A stretch of 64,000 nucleotides of DNA, taken from contig NZ_JALKAO010000008.1 in NCBI RefSeq assembly GCF_023015985.1, forward strand, positions 1 through 64,000. Direction: 5' to 3'. Origin of the DNA: Marivita sp. S6314 (GTDB lineage Bacteria; Pseudomonadota; Alphaproteobacteria; Rhodobacterales; Rhodobacteraceae). Position 1 is the first letter of the stretch, and each line of letters starts with the position of its first letter. The position numbers and the translations under genes were made by a program. Positions 17,751 through 25,379 of this stretch are shown here, piece by piece. Below the pieces are notes generated by a model, which was not told the origin of the DNA, did not search any database, and worked only from the letters and a program-made list of their open reading frames with translations.

Positions 17751-17778
17751 TTTACGGCATGACCGGGCAATCGGATGC
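17751..17778 (-). promoter_or_regulatory. Candidate RpoE promoter of the ufaD operon
   Basis: On the minus strand GCATCC (complement of 17773-17778), 16 bases, then CGTAAA (complement of 17751-17756). The divergent candidate for rpoE has TGATCC, exactly 16 bases, CGTATC. The -35 differs from the RpoE hexamer TGATCC at its first positions, so this one is the weaker of the two. Confidence 0.5.
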
Positions 17779-17799
17779 AAAAAGAAAAAACTATTTCTG

Positions 17800-17827
17800 T
17801 GATCCAAACCCGGTGTGGCGGCGTATC
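17800..17827 (+). promoter_or_regulatory. Candidate autoregulatory RpoE promoter of rpoE-chrR
   Basis: TGATCC (17800-17805), 16 bases, CGTA (17822-17825) fits the -35 known for the ECF11 sigma factor RpoE of R. sphaeroides. A transcript would begin near 17832, about 118 bases before the preferred rpoE start. Confidence 0.6.
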
Positions 17828-17950
17828 CCTTGTATGATTTCGGCGGACGCCCTTCTTTCGGACTGCGACCCGACGCCTGTTGCCAACGGGCTGAAGATGC
17901 GCGACTCCAAAGACGACACAAGGGCTGGAAGCAGAATTTTGAACGACGGA

Positions 17951-18490
17951 ATGCATAACGACGTTGCGTTGTGGGTCGATGATATGTGCCGGATCCGGGA
18001 TAACCGGGACGAAGGCGCGTTCATCAAGGTGTTTCAACACTTTGGCCCCCGCGTAAAAGCGTTCCTGATGAAAACGGGAATGGATGCCGCACTGGCAGAA
18101 GAGTGCGCGCAGGAAGTGCTCGTGACGGTTTGGAACAAGGCGCATCTCTACGATGCGTCACGGGCAAGTCCATCAACATGGATTTTCACCATTGCCCGGA
18201 ACAAGAAAATCGACGTTCTGCGCAAGCAGAGACGTCCGGAACCCGAAGACCTGCCATGGGGGCCCGAAGCGGAACCCGATCAGGAAGATGTCCTTGGGCT
18301 CCAACAGGAGAGTGCGCAATTGGGTCGCGCGTTACGCGACCTGCCAGAGAAACAAAGGGAATTGATCGAAAAAGCCTATTTCGGAGACCTGTCGCACAGC
18401 GAAATCGCAGAGCAAACCGGCCTCCCTTTGGGAACGATCAAATCCCGCATCCGATTGGCGCTGGAACGACTGCGTCATTCGCTGAAGTGA
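17951..18490 (+). CDS. rpoE: RpoE, ECF11 sigma factor of the singlet-oxygen response
   Basis: The 179-residue ECF sigma factor has region 2 (AEECAQEVLVTVWNKA and TWIFTIARNKKID) and region 4 (LSHSEIAEQTGLPLGTIKSR). Resemblance to R. sphaeroides RpoE is close throughout, including WGPEAEPDQEDV between the two domains. It is held inactive by ChrR and freed by singlet oxygen. I chose the ATG at 17951 because similarity to RpoE starts there. In-frame ATGs at 17834 and 17897 exist; 17834 falls almost at the predicted transcription start and could act on a leaderless message. The stop overlaps the chrR region. Confidence 0.93.
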   Translation: MHNDVALWVDDMCRIRDNRDEGAFIKVFQHFGPRVKAFLMKTGMDAALAEECAQEVLVTVWNKAHLYDASRASPSTWIFTIARNKKIDVLRKQRRPEPEDLPWGPEAEPDQEDVLGLQQESAQLGRALRDLPEKQRELIEKAYFGDLSHSEIAEQTGLPLGTIKSRIRLALERLRHSLK

Positions 18491-18498
18491 TGAACGAT

Positions 18499-19152
18499 AT
18501 GACTGTAAAACATCATCTGACAGACGACCTGTTGATGGCATATTCTGCTGGCGATCTGCCGGAAGCCGTGAACCTGATCGTCGCGACACACATCTCGTTA
18601 TGTGATGAATGCCGGGCCTCGCTTGATGCCTATGACGCGGTTGGGGGCGCCGTGCTTGATACGTGCGACACAGCCATGTTGTCGCCGGGCAGTCTGGACG
18701 CGGTGCTGAACATGATCCACGCGCAGGACAGCGCTGTGACGGATCGTCCGACACCGGCCTCAAGAAATGACAGCATTCTGCCAGCGCCGCTGGCAGATTA
18801 CGTGGCCGGTGGCTTGGAGAACGTCAAATGGCGTCCCGTTGGCATGGGTGTAAAGCAAGCCGTTCTACCCACATCTTCCGAGGCCAGTGCGCGGCTGCTT
18901 TACATCCCTGCGGGAACTGCAATCCCCGACCACGGCCATACCGGCATCGAACTGACGCTGGTTCTGAAAGGGGCGTTCCAGGACGATGACGGATATTTCG
19001 CCCGCGGCGATATCGAGATCGCGAGCGAGGATGTGCATCACACCCCGGTCGCCGACATTTCGGAAGACTGCATCTGCCTCGCCGTGACGGACGCGCCTTT
19101 GAAATTCAAAGGTTTGGTCCCGCGCATTGCACAACCGTTTCTTGGCATATAA
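18499..19152 (+). CDS. chrR: ChrR, zinc anti-sigma factor of RpoE
   Basis: The 217-residue protein binds and silences RpoE. The N-terminal zinc anti-sigma domain has H6, H31, C35 and C38, the same positions as the R. sphaeroides ligands, which supports this start; an ATG at 18490 overlapping the rpoE stop is the alternative. The C-terminal cupin (about 95-215) has H145, H147, E151 and H180/H181 as metal ligands and C191-x-C193, matching the pair conserved in ChrR. Singlet oxygen triggers release and degradation of ChrR. A U-tailed terminator follows at 19157. Confidence 0.95.
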   Translation: MTVKHHLTDDLLMAYSAGDLPEAVNLIVATHISLCDECRASLDAYDAVGGAVLDTCDTAMLSPGSLDAVLNMIHAQDSAVTDRPTPASRNDSILPAPLADYVAGGLENVKWRPVGMGVKQAVLPTSSEASARLLYIPAGTAIPDHGHTGIELTLVLKGAFQDDDGYFARGDIEIASEDVHHTPVADISEDCICLAVTDAPLKFKGLVPRIAQPFLGI

Positions 19153-19156
19153 CAAA

Positions 19157-19184
19157 AGGCCCTCGCACATGCGGGGGCTTTTTT
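19157..19184 (+). terminator. Rho-independent terminator of rpoE-chrR
   Basis: The stem GCCCTCGC/GCGGGGGC, which has one G-U pair, is followed by six T. It ends just before the small membrane gene at 19189, so that gene must be transcribed by read-through or from a promoter inside chrR. Confidence 0.85.
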
Positions 19185-19188
19185 CGCT

Positions 19189-19395
19189 ATGACACCCAAA
19201 CCGATCCTGAAACTTGCACTTGGCTTCACCGTGCTCGCCATTCTCTGCGGCACACTTGAAGCGATGTTCTTTGGCGGGCGGGTGAGTGACGACGGTGTGG
19301 TTCAGGAAAGCTTGTTCCTGCCGCTCGCTTTTATCTTTGCAGCGATGGCCGTGACGTCCGTGGTCTTTGCCGTGCTGCGCGTCTTCCTGAAATAA
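19189..19395 (+). CDS. Two-helix small membrane protein of unknown function
   Basis: The predicted 68-residue protein has two hydrophobic helices (about 7-27 and 43-66) joined by a short acidic loop (GGRVSDDGVVQES). I recognise no family. It has no clear ribosome site; the sequence just before the ATG is the T-tract of the chrR terminator, so expression is uncertain. It ends before a strong G/C hairpin with a T tract (19438-19470), which argues that it is a real transcription unit. Confidence 0.55.
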   Translation: MTPKPILKLALGFTVLAILCGTLEAMFFGGRVSDDGVVQESLFLPLAFIFAAMAVTSVVFAVLRVFLK

Positions 19396-19437
19396 GGCGT
19401 CCAGAGCTTCTCTGTTTCAGAAATACCTTCGGGGGGT

Positions 19438-19470
19438 TTGGGGGGCCGACAGCCCCCCAACTCATTTTTT
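19438..19470 (+). terminator. Rho-independent terminator after the small membrane gene
   Basis: The perfect stem TTGGGGGGC/GCCCCCCAA with a 5-base loop is followed by CTC and six T. It also lies at the 3' end of the convergent lpd gene. Confidence 0.85.
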
Positions 19471-19497
19471 AAAGCGTCCCGAAGGGACACTCTCAGA

Positions 19498-21237
19498 TCA
19501 CGCTTTTCGCTTCTTCGGCGGCATCAGGTCAGTGATCGTGCCTTCGAACATCTCGGCGGCGAAGTTCACCGTTTCCGAAAGCGTCGGGTGCGGGTGGATC
19601 GTGTGACCAAGGTCCGTCGCATCCGCGCCCATCTCAATGGCCAGCGCCACTTCCGAGATCAGATCGCCCGCGTTGGTGCCAACGATGCACGCGCCGATGA
19701 CCCGTTCATCTTCGGGATCAAAGAGCAGCTTGGTGATGCCCTCATTGCGCCCGTTTGACAGGGACCGGCCGGAGGCCGCCCAGGGGAAGACACCTTTCTC
19801 GTACTTGATGCCGTCTGCTTTGGCCTGCGTTTCGGTCACGCCGCACCATGCCACTTCCGGGTCGGTGTAAGCGACCGACGGGATCAGTTGCGCGTCGAAG
19901 AAGCGTTTGTGACCCGCACAAACCTCTGCAGCGACCTTGCCTTCGTGCACAGCCTTGTGCGCCAGCATCGGCTGGCCCACCACGTCACCAATCGCAAAGA
20001 TATGCGGCACACCTGTGCGTTGCTGGTTGTCCACGGCGATAAACCCACGATCATCCACCGCCACACCGGCCTTTTCGGCATCAATCAGCTTGCCATTCGG
20101 CTTGCGCCCAACAGCGACCAGCACCTTGTCAAAGGTTTCATCGAACGTGTCGCCCTTGGCATCCTCGAACGTGACCTTGAGACCCTTCTTCTGCGCCTCA
20201 ACCGCCGTGACCTTGGTCTTGAGCCAGATGTTCTCGTACCGACCTTCGATGCGTTTGTGCAGGGGTTTGACGATGTCCTTGTCCGCCCCCGGCATCAGCT
20301 GATCCATGAATTCAACGACCGAGATCTTCGATCCCAAGGCGTCGTACACACAGGCCATTTCCAGACCGATGATGCCACCGCCAAGGATGAGCATCTTCTT
20401 CGGAATGTCGCGCAGTTCCAGCGCACCCGTGCTGTCGATCACCCGCTCGTCGTCATGCGGTATGAAGGGCAGTTGCACCGGCTCGGAACCGGCGGCGATG
20501 ATGCACTGGTCAAAGCTGACCTTGGTGATGCCATCGTCGGTCTGCACCTCGATCATGTTCGGGCCAGTGAAGCGGCCATAGCCCTGCACGGTCGTCACTT
20601 TGCGGCCCTTGGCCAGACCACCCAGACCGCCGGTCAACTGACCGATGACGCTGTTCTTGAAGTCGCGGAGTTCATCAAGGTCGATCTTTGGCTTGCCAAA
20701 GCTGACCCCGTGGCTGCCCATTTCCTCGGCCTCGGTGATCACCTTGGCCACATGAAGCAGCGCCTTGGACGGGATACAACCCACGTTCAGGCAGACACCG
20801 CCCAGATCGGGATACTTCTCGATCAGAACGGTCTTCTTGCCCAAATCCGCCGCCCGGAACGCTGCCGTATAGCCGCCGGGTCCAGATCCCAGAACGACGA
20901 CTTCGGCATGGATGTCGCCTTGGCCGGTGGCTGTGCCCGTCGCGGCAACAGCCGTCGGCGCAGCGGGAGCCGCCTCTTTTGGTGCCTCGGCAGGCGCATC
21001 ACCCGCATCCGCGCCTTCCAGAACCATGATGACCGTGCCTTCCGACACCTTGTCGCCTTCGCCGACCTTGATCTCTTTGATCACACCTGCGGCGGGCGAT
21101 GGGACTTCCATCGTGGCCTTGTCGGATTCCAGTTCCAGCAACGGGTCCTCTTCGGCCACCGTGTCGCCCACGCTGACCAGAACCGAGACGACGGGAACGT
21201 CCGTGAAATCCCCGATATCGGGTACTTTAATGTCCAT
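19498..21237 (-). CDS. lpdA: Dihydrolipoyl dehydrogenase (E3) with fused lipoyl domain
   Basis: The 579-residue protein is the E3 subunit of pyruvate dehydrogenase and reoxidises dihydrolipoamide with NAD+. It carries a full lipoyl domain at 1-75 (acceptor K40 in ELESDKATMEV), an Ala/Pro linker (about 78-107), then the flavoprotein with redox pair C149-x4-C154 in GGVCLNVGCIPSK and a C-terminal His-Glu segment (HTIHPHPTLSE). E3 with its own lipoyl domain occurs in several bacteria and may replace extra lipoyl domains on E2. It is the last gene of aceE-aceF-lpd, 12 bp after aceF. Confidence 0.95.
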   Translation of the reverse strand: MDIKVPDIGDFTDVPVVSVLVSVGDTVAEEDPLLELESDKATMEVPSPAAGVIKEIKVGEGDKVSEGTVIMVLEGADAGDAPAEAPKEAAPAAPTAVAATGTATGQGDIHAEVVVLGSGPGGYTAAFRAADLGKKTVLIEKYPDLGGVCLNVGCIPSKALLHVAKVITEAEEMGSHGVSFGKPKIDLDELRDFKNSVIGQLTGGLGGLAKGRKVTTVQGYGRFTGPNMIEVQTDDGITKVSFDQCIIAAGSEPVQLPFIPHDDERVIDSTGALELRDIPKKMLILGGGIIGLEMACVYDALGSKISVVEFMDQLMPGADKDIVKPLHKRIEGRYENIWLKTKVTAVEAQKKGLKVTFEDAKGDTFDETFDKVLVAVGRKPNGKLIDAEKAGVAVDDRGFIAVDNQQRTGVPHIFAIGDVVGQPMLAHKAVHEGKVAAEVCAGHKRFFDAQLIPSVAYTDPEVAWCGVTETQAKADGIKYEKGVFPWAASGRSLSNGRNEGITKLLFDPEDERVIGACIVGTNAGDLISEVALAIEMGADATDLGHTIHPHPTLSETVNFAAEMFEGTITDLMPPKKRKA

Positions 21238-21249
21238 CAGATCGCCCCC

Positions 21250-22515
21250 TTACCACATCAACTTGCGCATATCGCCAAGCAGCGTCTTGAGCGTCACGCA
21301 GAACCGCGCGGCCAAGGCGCCGTCGACGGCACGGTGATCGTAGGACAGCGACAGGGGCTGCATCAGGCGCGGTACAAACTCTTCGCCGTTCCAGACCGGG
21401 GCCATCTTGGACCGTGTGAGGCCCAGAATGGCCACCTCGGGCGCATTCACGATGGGCGTAAAGCTGGTCCCGCCAATGCCGCCCAGCGACGAGATCGTGA
21501 AGGTCGCGCCCTGCATGTCCTTGGACTTCAGGTTGCCTTCACGGGCAGCCTTGGACAGCTCCATCAGCTCTTTCGAGATGTCGACCAGACCTTTGCGGTC
21601 GGCGTCCTTGATCACAGGGACCATCAGACCGTTCGGCGTGTCCGCCGCGAAACCGATGTTGTAGAAGTCCTTTTTGATCAGCTTGTCGCCATCCGGGTGG
21701 ATTGAGGAGTTGAACTCCCAATGCTCTTTCAACGCAGACACCGACGCCTTGATGACAAAGGACAGCAGGGTCACGCGATAGCCATTTTCCTTGGCCATCG
21801 TGTCCATTTCCTTACGGTACTTGTCGAGCTCGGTAATATCCGCCTCGTCGTTGTGTGTGACATGCGGGATGTTGAGCCAGGAGCGGTGCAGCGCGGGACC
21901 AGAGATTTTCTTGATCCGGGGCATTTCGATCTCTTCGATCGGCCCGAACTTGGAGAAATCGACCGCCGGGATGGGCGGGATGCCCATGCCGCCAGACACG
22001 GCACCACCGGCTGCGGCCGCAGGAACGGTCGCCGCTTTCAGAGCCTTTTCCACGTCTTCGCGCAGGATACGGCCCTTGCGGCCCGATCCGTTGACGGTGG
22101 CCAGATCAACCTCAACCCGGCGCGCATAGGCCCGCACAGAGGGGGAGGCGTGGACCTTGCCGAACCCGGCATCTGTCTTGGCCGGGGCAGGTGCGGGGGC
22201 CGGAGCCGCCGCTGGGGCTGCTGCTGGTGCGGCTGCCGGGGCTTCGGCCTTGGGCGCTTCGGCCGGGGCTGCTGCCGCGCCGTCGCCTTCGACAATCAGG
22301 ATCACAGAGCCTTCGGACACCTTGTCGCCTTCGGCAACCTTGATCTCTTTCACCACACCCGCAGCGGAGGATGGGACTTCCATCGTCGCCTTGTCGGATT
22401 CCAGTTCAACAATCGGGTCTTCTTCGGCAATCGTGTCACCCACGCTGACCAGAACGGTCACAACCGGGACATTGTCAAAATCGCCAATGTCGGGAACTTT
22501 TACTTCAGTCGTCAT
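21250..22515 (-). CDS. aceF: Dihydrolipoyl acetyltransferase (E2) of pyruvate dehydrogenase
   Basis: The 421-residue E2 has one N-terminal lipoyl domain (acceptor K42), a long Ala/Pro linker (about 78-112), a peripheral-subunit-binding domain (VRAYARRVEVDLATVNGSGRKG broken across 129-150) and the catalytic domain, with DHRAVDG near the C-terminus carrying the active His and Asp. E2 from gamma-proteobacteria often has two or three lipoyl domains; here there is one, and a second is fused to E3. A GGAGGAG ribosome site precedes the ATG. The gene lies 22 bp after aceE. Confidence 0.95.
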   Translation of the reverse strand: MTTEVKVPDIGDFDNVPVVTVLVSVGDTIAEEDPIVELESDKATMEVPSSAAGVVKEIKVAEGDKVSEGSVILIVEGDGAAAAPAEAPKAEAPAAAPAAAPAAAPAPAPAPAKTDAGFGKVHASPSVRAYARRVEVDLATVNGSGRKGRILREDVEKALKAATVPAAAAGGAVSGGMGIPPIPAVDFSKFGPIEEIEMPRIKKISGPALHRSWLNIPHVTHNDEADITELDKYRKEMDTMAKENGYRVTLLSFVIKASVSALKEHWEFNSSIHPDGDKLIKKDFYNIGFAADTPNGLMVPVIKDADRKGLVDISKELMELSKAAREGNLKSKDMQGATFTISSLGGIGGTSFTPIVNAPEVAILGLTRSKMAPVWNGEEFVPRLMQPLSLSYDHRAVDGALAARFCVTLKTLLGDMRKLMW

Positions 22516-22537
22516 AGTCTTGTTCTCCTCCCCGGCC

Positions 22538-25198
22538 TTACACGAGACGCGGGTTCGGCTTGTCGCCGTCGATGTCGTATTTCTTGAGAGCGGTCTTGAG
22601 GTCTTTCTCGGTCACGGCACCCTCTTGGTAGAGGTCCACCATGGCCGCCGCCGCGATGTGGTTCGCGTCGACCTCGAAGAACCGGCGCAGGTTCACACGG
22701 CTGTCAGACCGCCCATAACCGTCGGTACCCAGAACTGTGAAGCGGCCCGGCACAAAGGCACGGATCTGTTCAGCATAGTTCTTCATGTAGTCGGTCGCGG
22801 CGATGATCGGGCCTTTGGCCTGCTCAAGCTGCTGCGTGACATAAGGCACTTTTGGATCGCTGAGCGGGTTCAGGCGGTTGTGACGGACACAATCCTGACC
22901 ATCGCGGGCCAATTCGTTCAGCGACGTGGCCGACCAGATGTCGGACGTGACACCAAAATCTTCCTTCAGCATTTCCGCCGCCTTCATCGCCTGAACAAGG
23001 ATTGTGCCGGAGCCCAGAAGGTTCACATGCTTCTTGCCCGGTTTTGCGGTTTTCGAGAAACGATAGAGACCTTTGATGATTCCTTCTTCCGCGCCCATCG
23101 GCATCTCGGGATGTTGGTAGTTCTCGTTCATCAGGGTCAGATAGAAATAGACGTCTTCCTGATCTGCAAACATCCGCTGCAAGCCGTTCTGCACGATGAC
23201 CGCGACTTCATAGCTGAAGGTCGGGTCGTAGCTGATGCAGTTCGGGATGGTGCTGGCAAGGATATGGCTGTGCCCATCTTCGTGCTGCAGGCCTTCACCA
23301 TTCAACGTGGTCCGCCCGGCAGTCCCGCCCAGCATGAACCCACGTGCGCGGCTGTCGCCTGCGGCCCAAGCCAGATCGCCGATCCGCTGGAAGCCGAACA
23401 TCGAATAGTAGATGAAGAACGGGATCATCGGCACGCCGTGGTTCGAATACGACGTCGCCGCCGCAATCCAATCCGCCATCGCGCCCGCTTCGTTGATGCC
23501 TTCCTGAAGCACCTGACCGGATTCCGACTCCTTGTAGTAGGACATCTGATCGCGGTCTTGCGGCGTGTATTGCTGACCCATCGGGTTGTAGATCCCAACC
23601 GACCGGAACAATCCTTCCATCCCGAAGGTGCGGCTTTCGTCGGGCACAATCGGAACCACGTTCTTGCCGATCTGCTTGTCGCGCAGCAGCGTCGTCAGGA
23701 TGCGGACAAAGGCCATCGTGGTCGAAATTTCACGGTCGCCTGTGCTTTCAAGCTGTCCCTTGAACTTGTCGAGCGCCGGAATGTCGAGCTTTGGCGCATC
23801 ACGCCAGTCGCGTTTGGGAAACTCACCGCCCAATTCCTTGCGCCGATCCGCCAGATAGGCCTTCTGCGCATTGTTCAGGCTGACAAACGGGATGTCCTTG
23901 TCCAGCTCTTCGTCGGTGACAGGAATCTGGAACCGATCCCGCATCGCTTTAAGCTGATCGAGCTGCATTTTCTTCTGCTGGTGGGTCGTGTTCTGACCTT
24001 CGCCAGCGGTGCCCATGCCGTAGCCTTTGACCGTCTTGATCAACAGGCACGTCGGGCTGCCTTTGGCCTGCGTTGCTCGCAGGAAGGCGTTGTACACCTT
24101 CTTGGGGTCATGCCCGCCCCGGCGCAGCGCCCAGATCTGATCGTCGGTCCAGTCTTCGACCAATGCCGCTGTTTCCGGGTATTTGCCGAAGAAATGCTCG
24201 CGGATATACGCGCCGTCTTTGGATTTGAACGTCTGGTAATCGCCATCGACGGTTTCATCCATCAACTGCCGCAGCTTGCCCGAGGTATCCCGTTCCAGCA
24301 GCTCGTCCCAGCCTTTGCCCCAAAGCAGCTTGATCACGTCCCAACCGGCACCGCGGAAGTCACCTTCAAGCTCTTGCACGATCTTGCCATTGCCGCGTAC
24401 CGGGCCGTCAAGACGCTGCAAGTTGCAGTTCACAACAAAGATCAGGTTGTCGAGCCCCTCGCGCTTGGCAAGGTCAATGGCGCCCCGGCTTTCCGGTTCG
24501 TCCATTTCGCCGTCACCAAGGAAGCACCAGACCTTGCGATCGGCGGCATCAATCAGGCCCCGGTTGTGCATGTATTTCATGAACCGCGCCTGGTAGATCG
24601 CCATGAGCGGACCCAGCCCCATCGACACGGTCGGGAACTGCCAGTAATCCGGCATCAGCCACGGGTGCGGGTAAGAACTCAGACCACCGCCATCAACTTC
24701 TGACCGGAACGCTTCAAGCTGTTCGGTGCTGATGCGGCCTTCCATGAACGAGCGCGCGTAGATGCCCGGGATCACGTGGCCCTGAAAGAACACCAGATCA
24801 CCACCGTGGATCGCGGATTTCGACCGCCAGAAGTGGTTGAGCCCAATGTCATAAAGCGCCGCTGACGAAGCGAAGGACGCGATATGCCCGCCATATTCGC
24901 TGCTGACCTTGTTGCGCTTCACAACAGTCGCCATCGCGTTCCAGCGGTTGATGGTGCGGATGCGCCATTCCATTTCCGTATCGCCGGGGATGTCTACTTC
25001 GTCATCCGGGTCAATCGTGTTCTGGTACGGCGTGGTCGCCGAAAACGGCAGCTTTGCACCATTGGCGCGCGCCTGTTGCACCGCCTTGTCGAGCAGGTAA
25101 TGCGCACGATCCGCGCCATCCCGAAGGATCACGTCTTCAATCGCGTCTTGCCATTCCTGGGATTCGACCGGGTCAATATCGTTCGGGCTGTCTTTCAT
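22538..25198 (-). CDS. aceE: Pyruvate dehydrogenase E1, homodimeric type
   Basis: The 886-residue thiamine-diphosphate enzyme decarboxylates pyruvate and loads the acetyl group on lipoate. The TPP-binding motif is visible (GDGEMDEPES near 230-240), and the length is that of E. coli-type AceE, not the split PdhA/PdhB form usual in many alphaproteobacteria. GAAGAGGGA precedes the ATG at 25198. It heads aceE-aceF-lpd. The 181-bp gap after dld carries hairpins and an operator-like dyad, so this operon probably has its own promoter. Confidence 0.97.
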   Translation of the reverse strand: MKDSPNDIDPVESQEWQDAIEDVILRDGADRAHYLLDKAVQQARANGAKLPFSATTPYQNTIDPDDEVDIPGDTEMEWRIRTINRWNAMATVVKRNKVSSEYGGHIASFASSAALYDIGLNHFWRSKSAIHGGDLVFFQGHVIPGIYARSFMEGRISTEQLEAFRSEVDGGGLSSYPHPWLMPDYWQFPTVSMGLGPLMAIYQARFMKYMHNRGLIDAADRKVWCFLGDGEMDEPESRGAIDLAKREGLDNLIFVVNCNLQRLDGPVRGNGKIVQELEGDFRGAGWDVIKLLWGKGWDELLERDTSGKLRQLMDETVDGDYQTFKSKDGAYIREHFFGKYPETAALVEDWTDDQIWALRRGGHDPKKVYNAFLRATQAKGSPTCLLIKTVKGYGMGTAGEGQNTTHQQKKMQLDQLKAMRDRFQIPVTDEELDKDIPFVSLNNAQKAYLADRRKELGGEFPKRDWRDAPKLDIPALDKFKGQLESTGDREISTTMAFVRILTTLLRDKQIGKNVVPIVPDESRTFGMEGLFRSVGIYNPMGQQYTPQDRDQMSYYKESESGQVLQEGINEAGAMADWIAAATSYSNHGVPMIPFFIYYSMFGFQRIGDLAWAAGDSRARGFMLGGTAGRTTLNGEGLQHEDGHSHILASTIPNCISYDPTFSYEVAVIVQNGLQRMFADQEDVYFYLTLMNENYQHPEMPMGAEEGIIKGLYRFSKTAKPGKKHVNLLGSGTILVQAMKAAEMLKEDFGVTSDIWSATSLNELARDGQDCVRHNRLNPLSDPKVPYVTQQLEQAKGPIIAATDYMKNYAEQIRAFVPGRFTVLGTDGYGRSDSRVNLRRFFEVDANHIAAAAMVDLYQEGAVTEKDLKTALKKYDIDGDKPNPRLV

Positions 25199-25379
25199 AA
25201 TCCCTCTTCCCTTGGTCAGGCCCTAAAGGCCCATAGTTTATCGCTGAACCAGTTGCGAAACGCTTGGCTCATCTGAATGAACGCCGTTTAGCACGCCGGG
25301 TTCCCTCGCGGCAGTGGCGCGGCGGCATACCGCCCATGCGCACGGCGCATGACAAATTGGTTTAATGCTAAACAATCAT
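25199..25379 (-). promoter_or_regulatory. Regulatory gap between dld and aceE
   Basis: Read toward aceE, the gap first holds a dyad (25357-25375, TTGGTTTA and TAAACAA arms) that resembles an operator of FadR/PdhR-type regulators. Next comes a palindrome CATGCGC/GCGCATG (25335-25351), directly joined to GGCGG/CCGCC (25321-25334). The remainder up to the aceE start shows no clear -35/-10 pair. No T tract follows the hairpins, so they are not ordinary terminators of dld. Confidence 0.45.

Noticed and set aside
22157-24703. 848-codon open frame opposite aceF/aceE
   Set aside because: It is antisense to pyruvate dehydrogenase genes and spans two of them. No protein family is visible.
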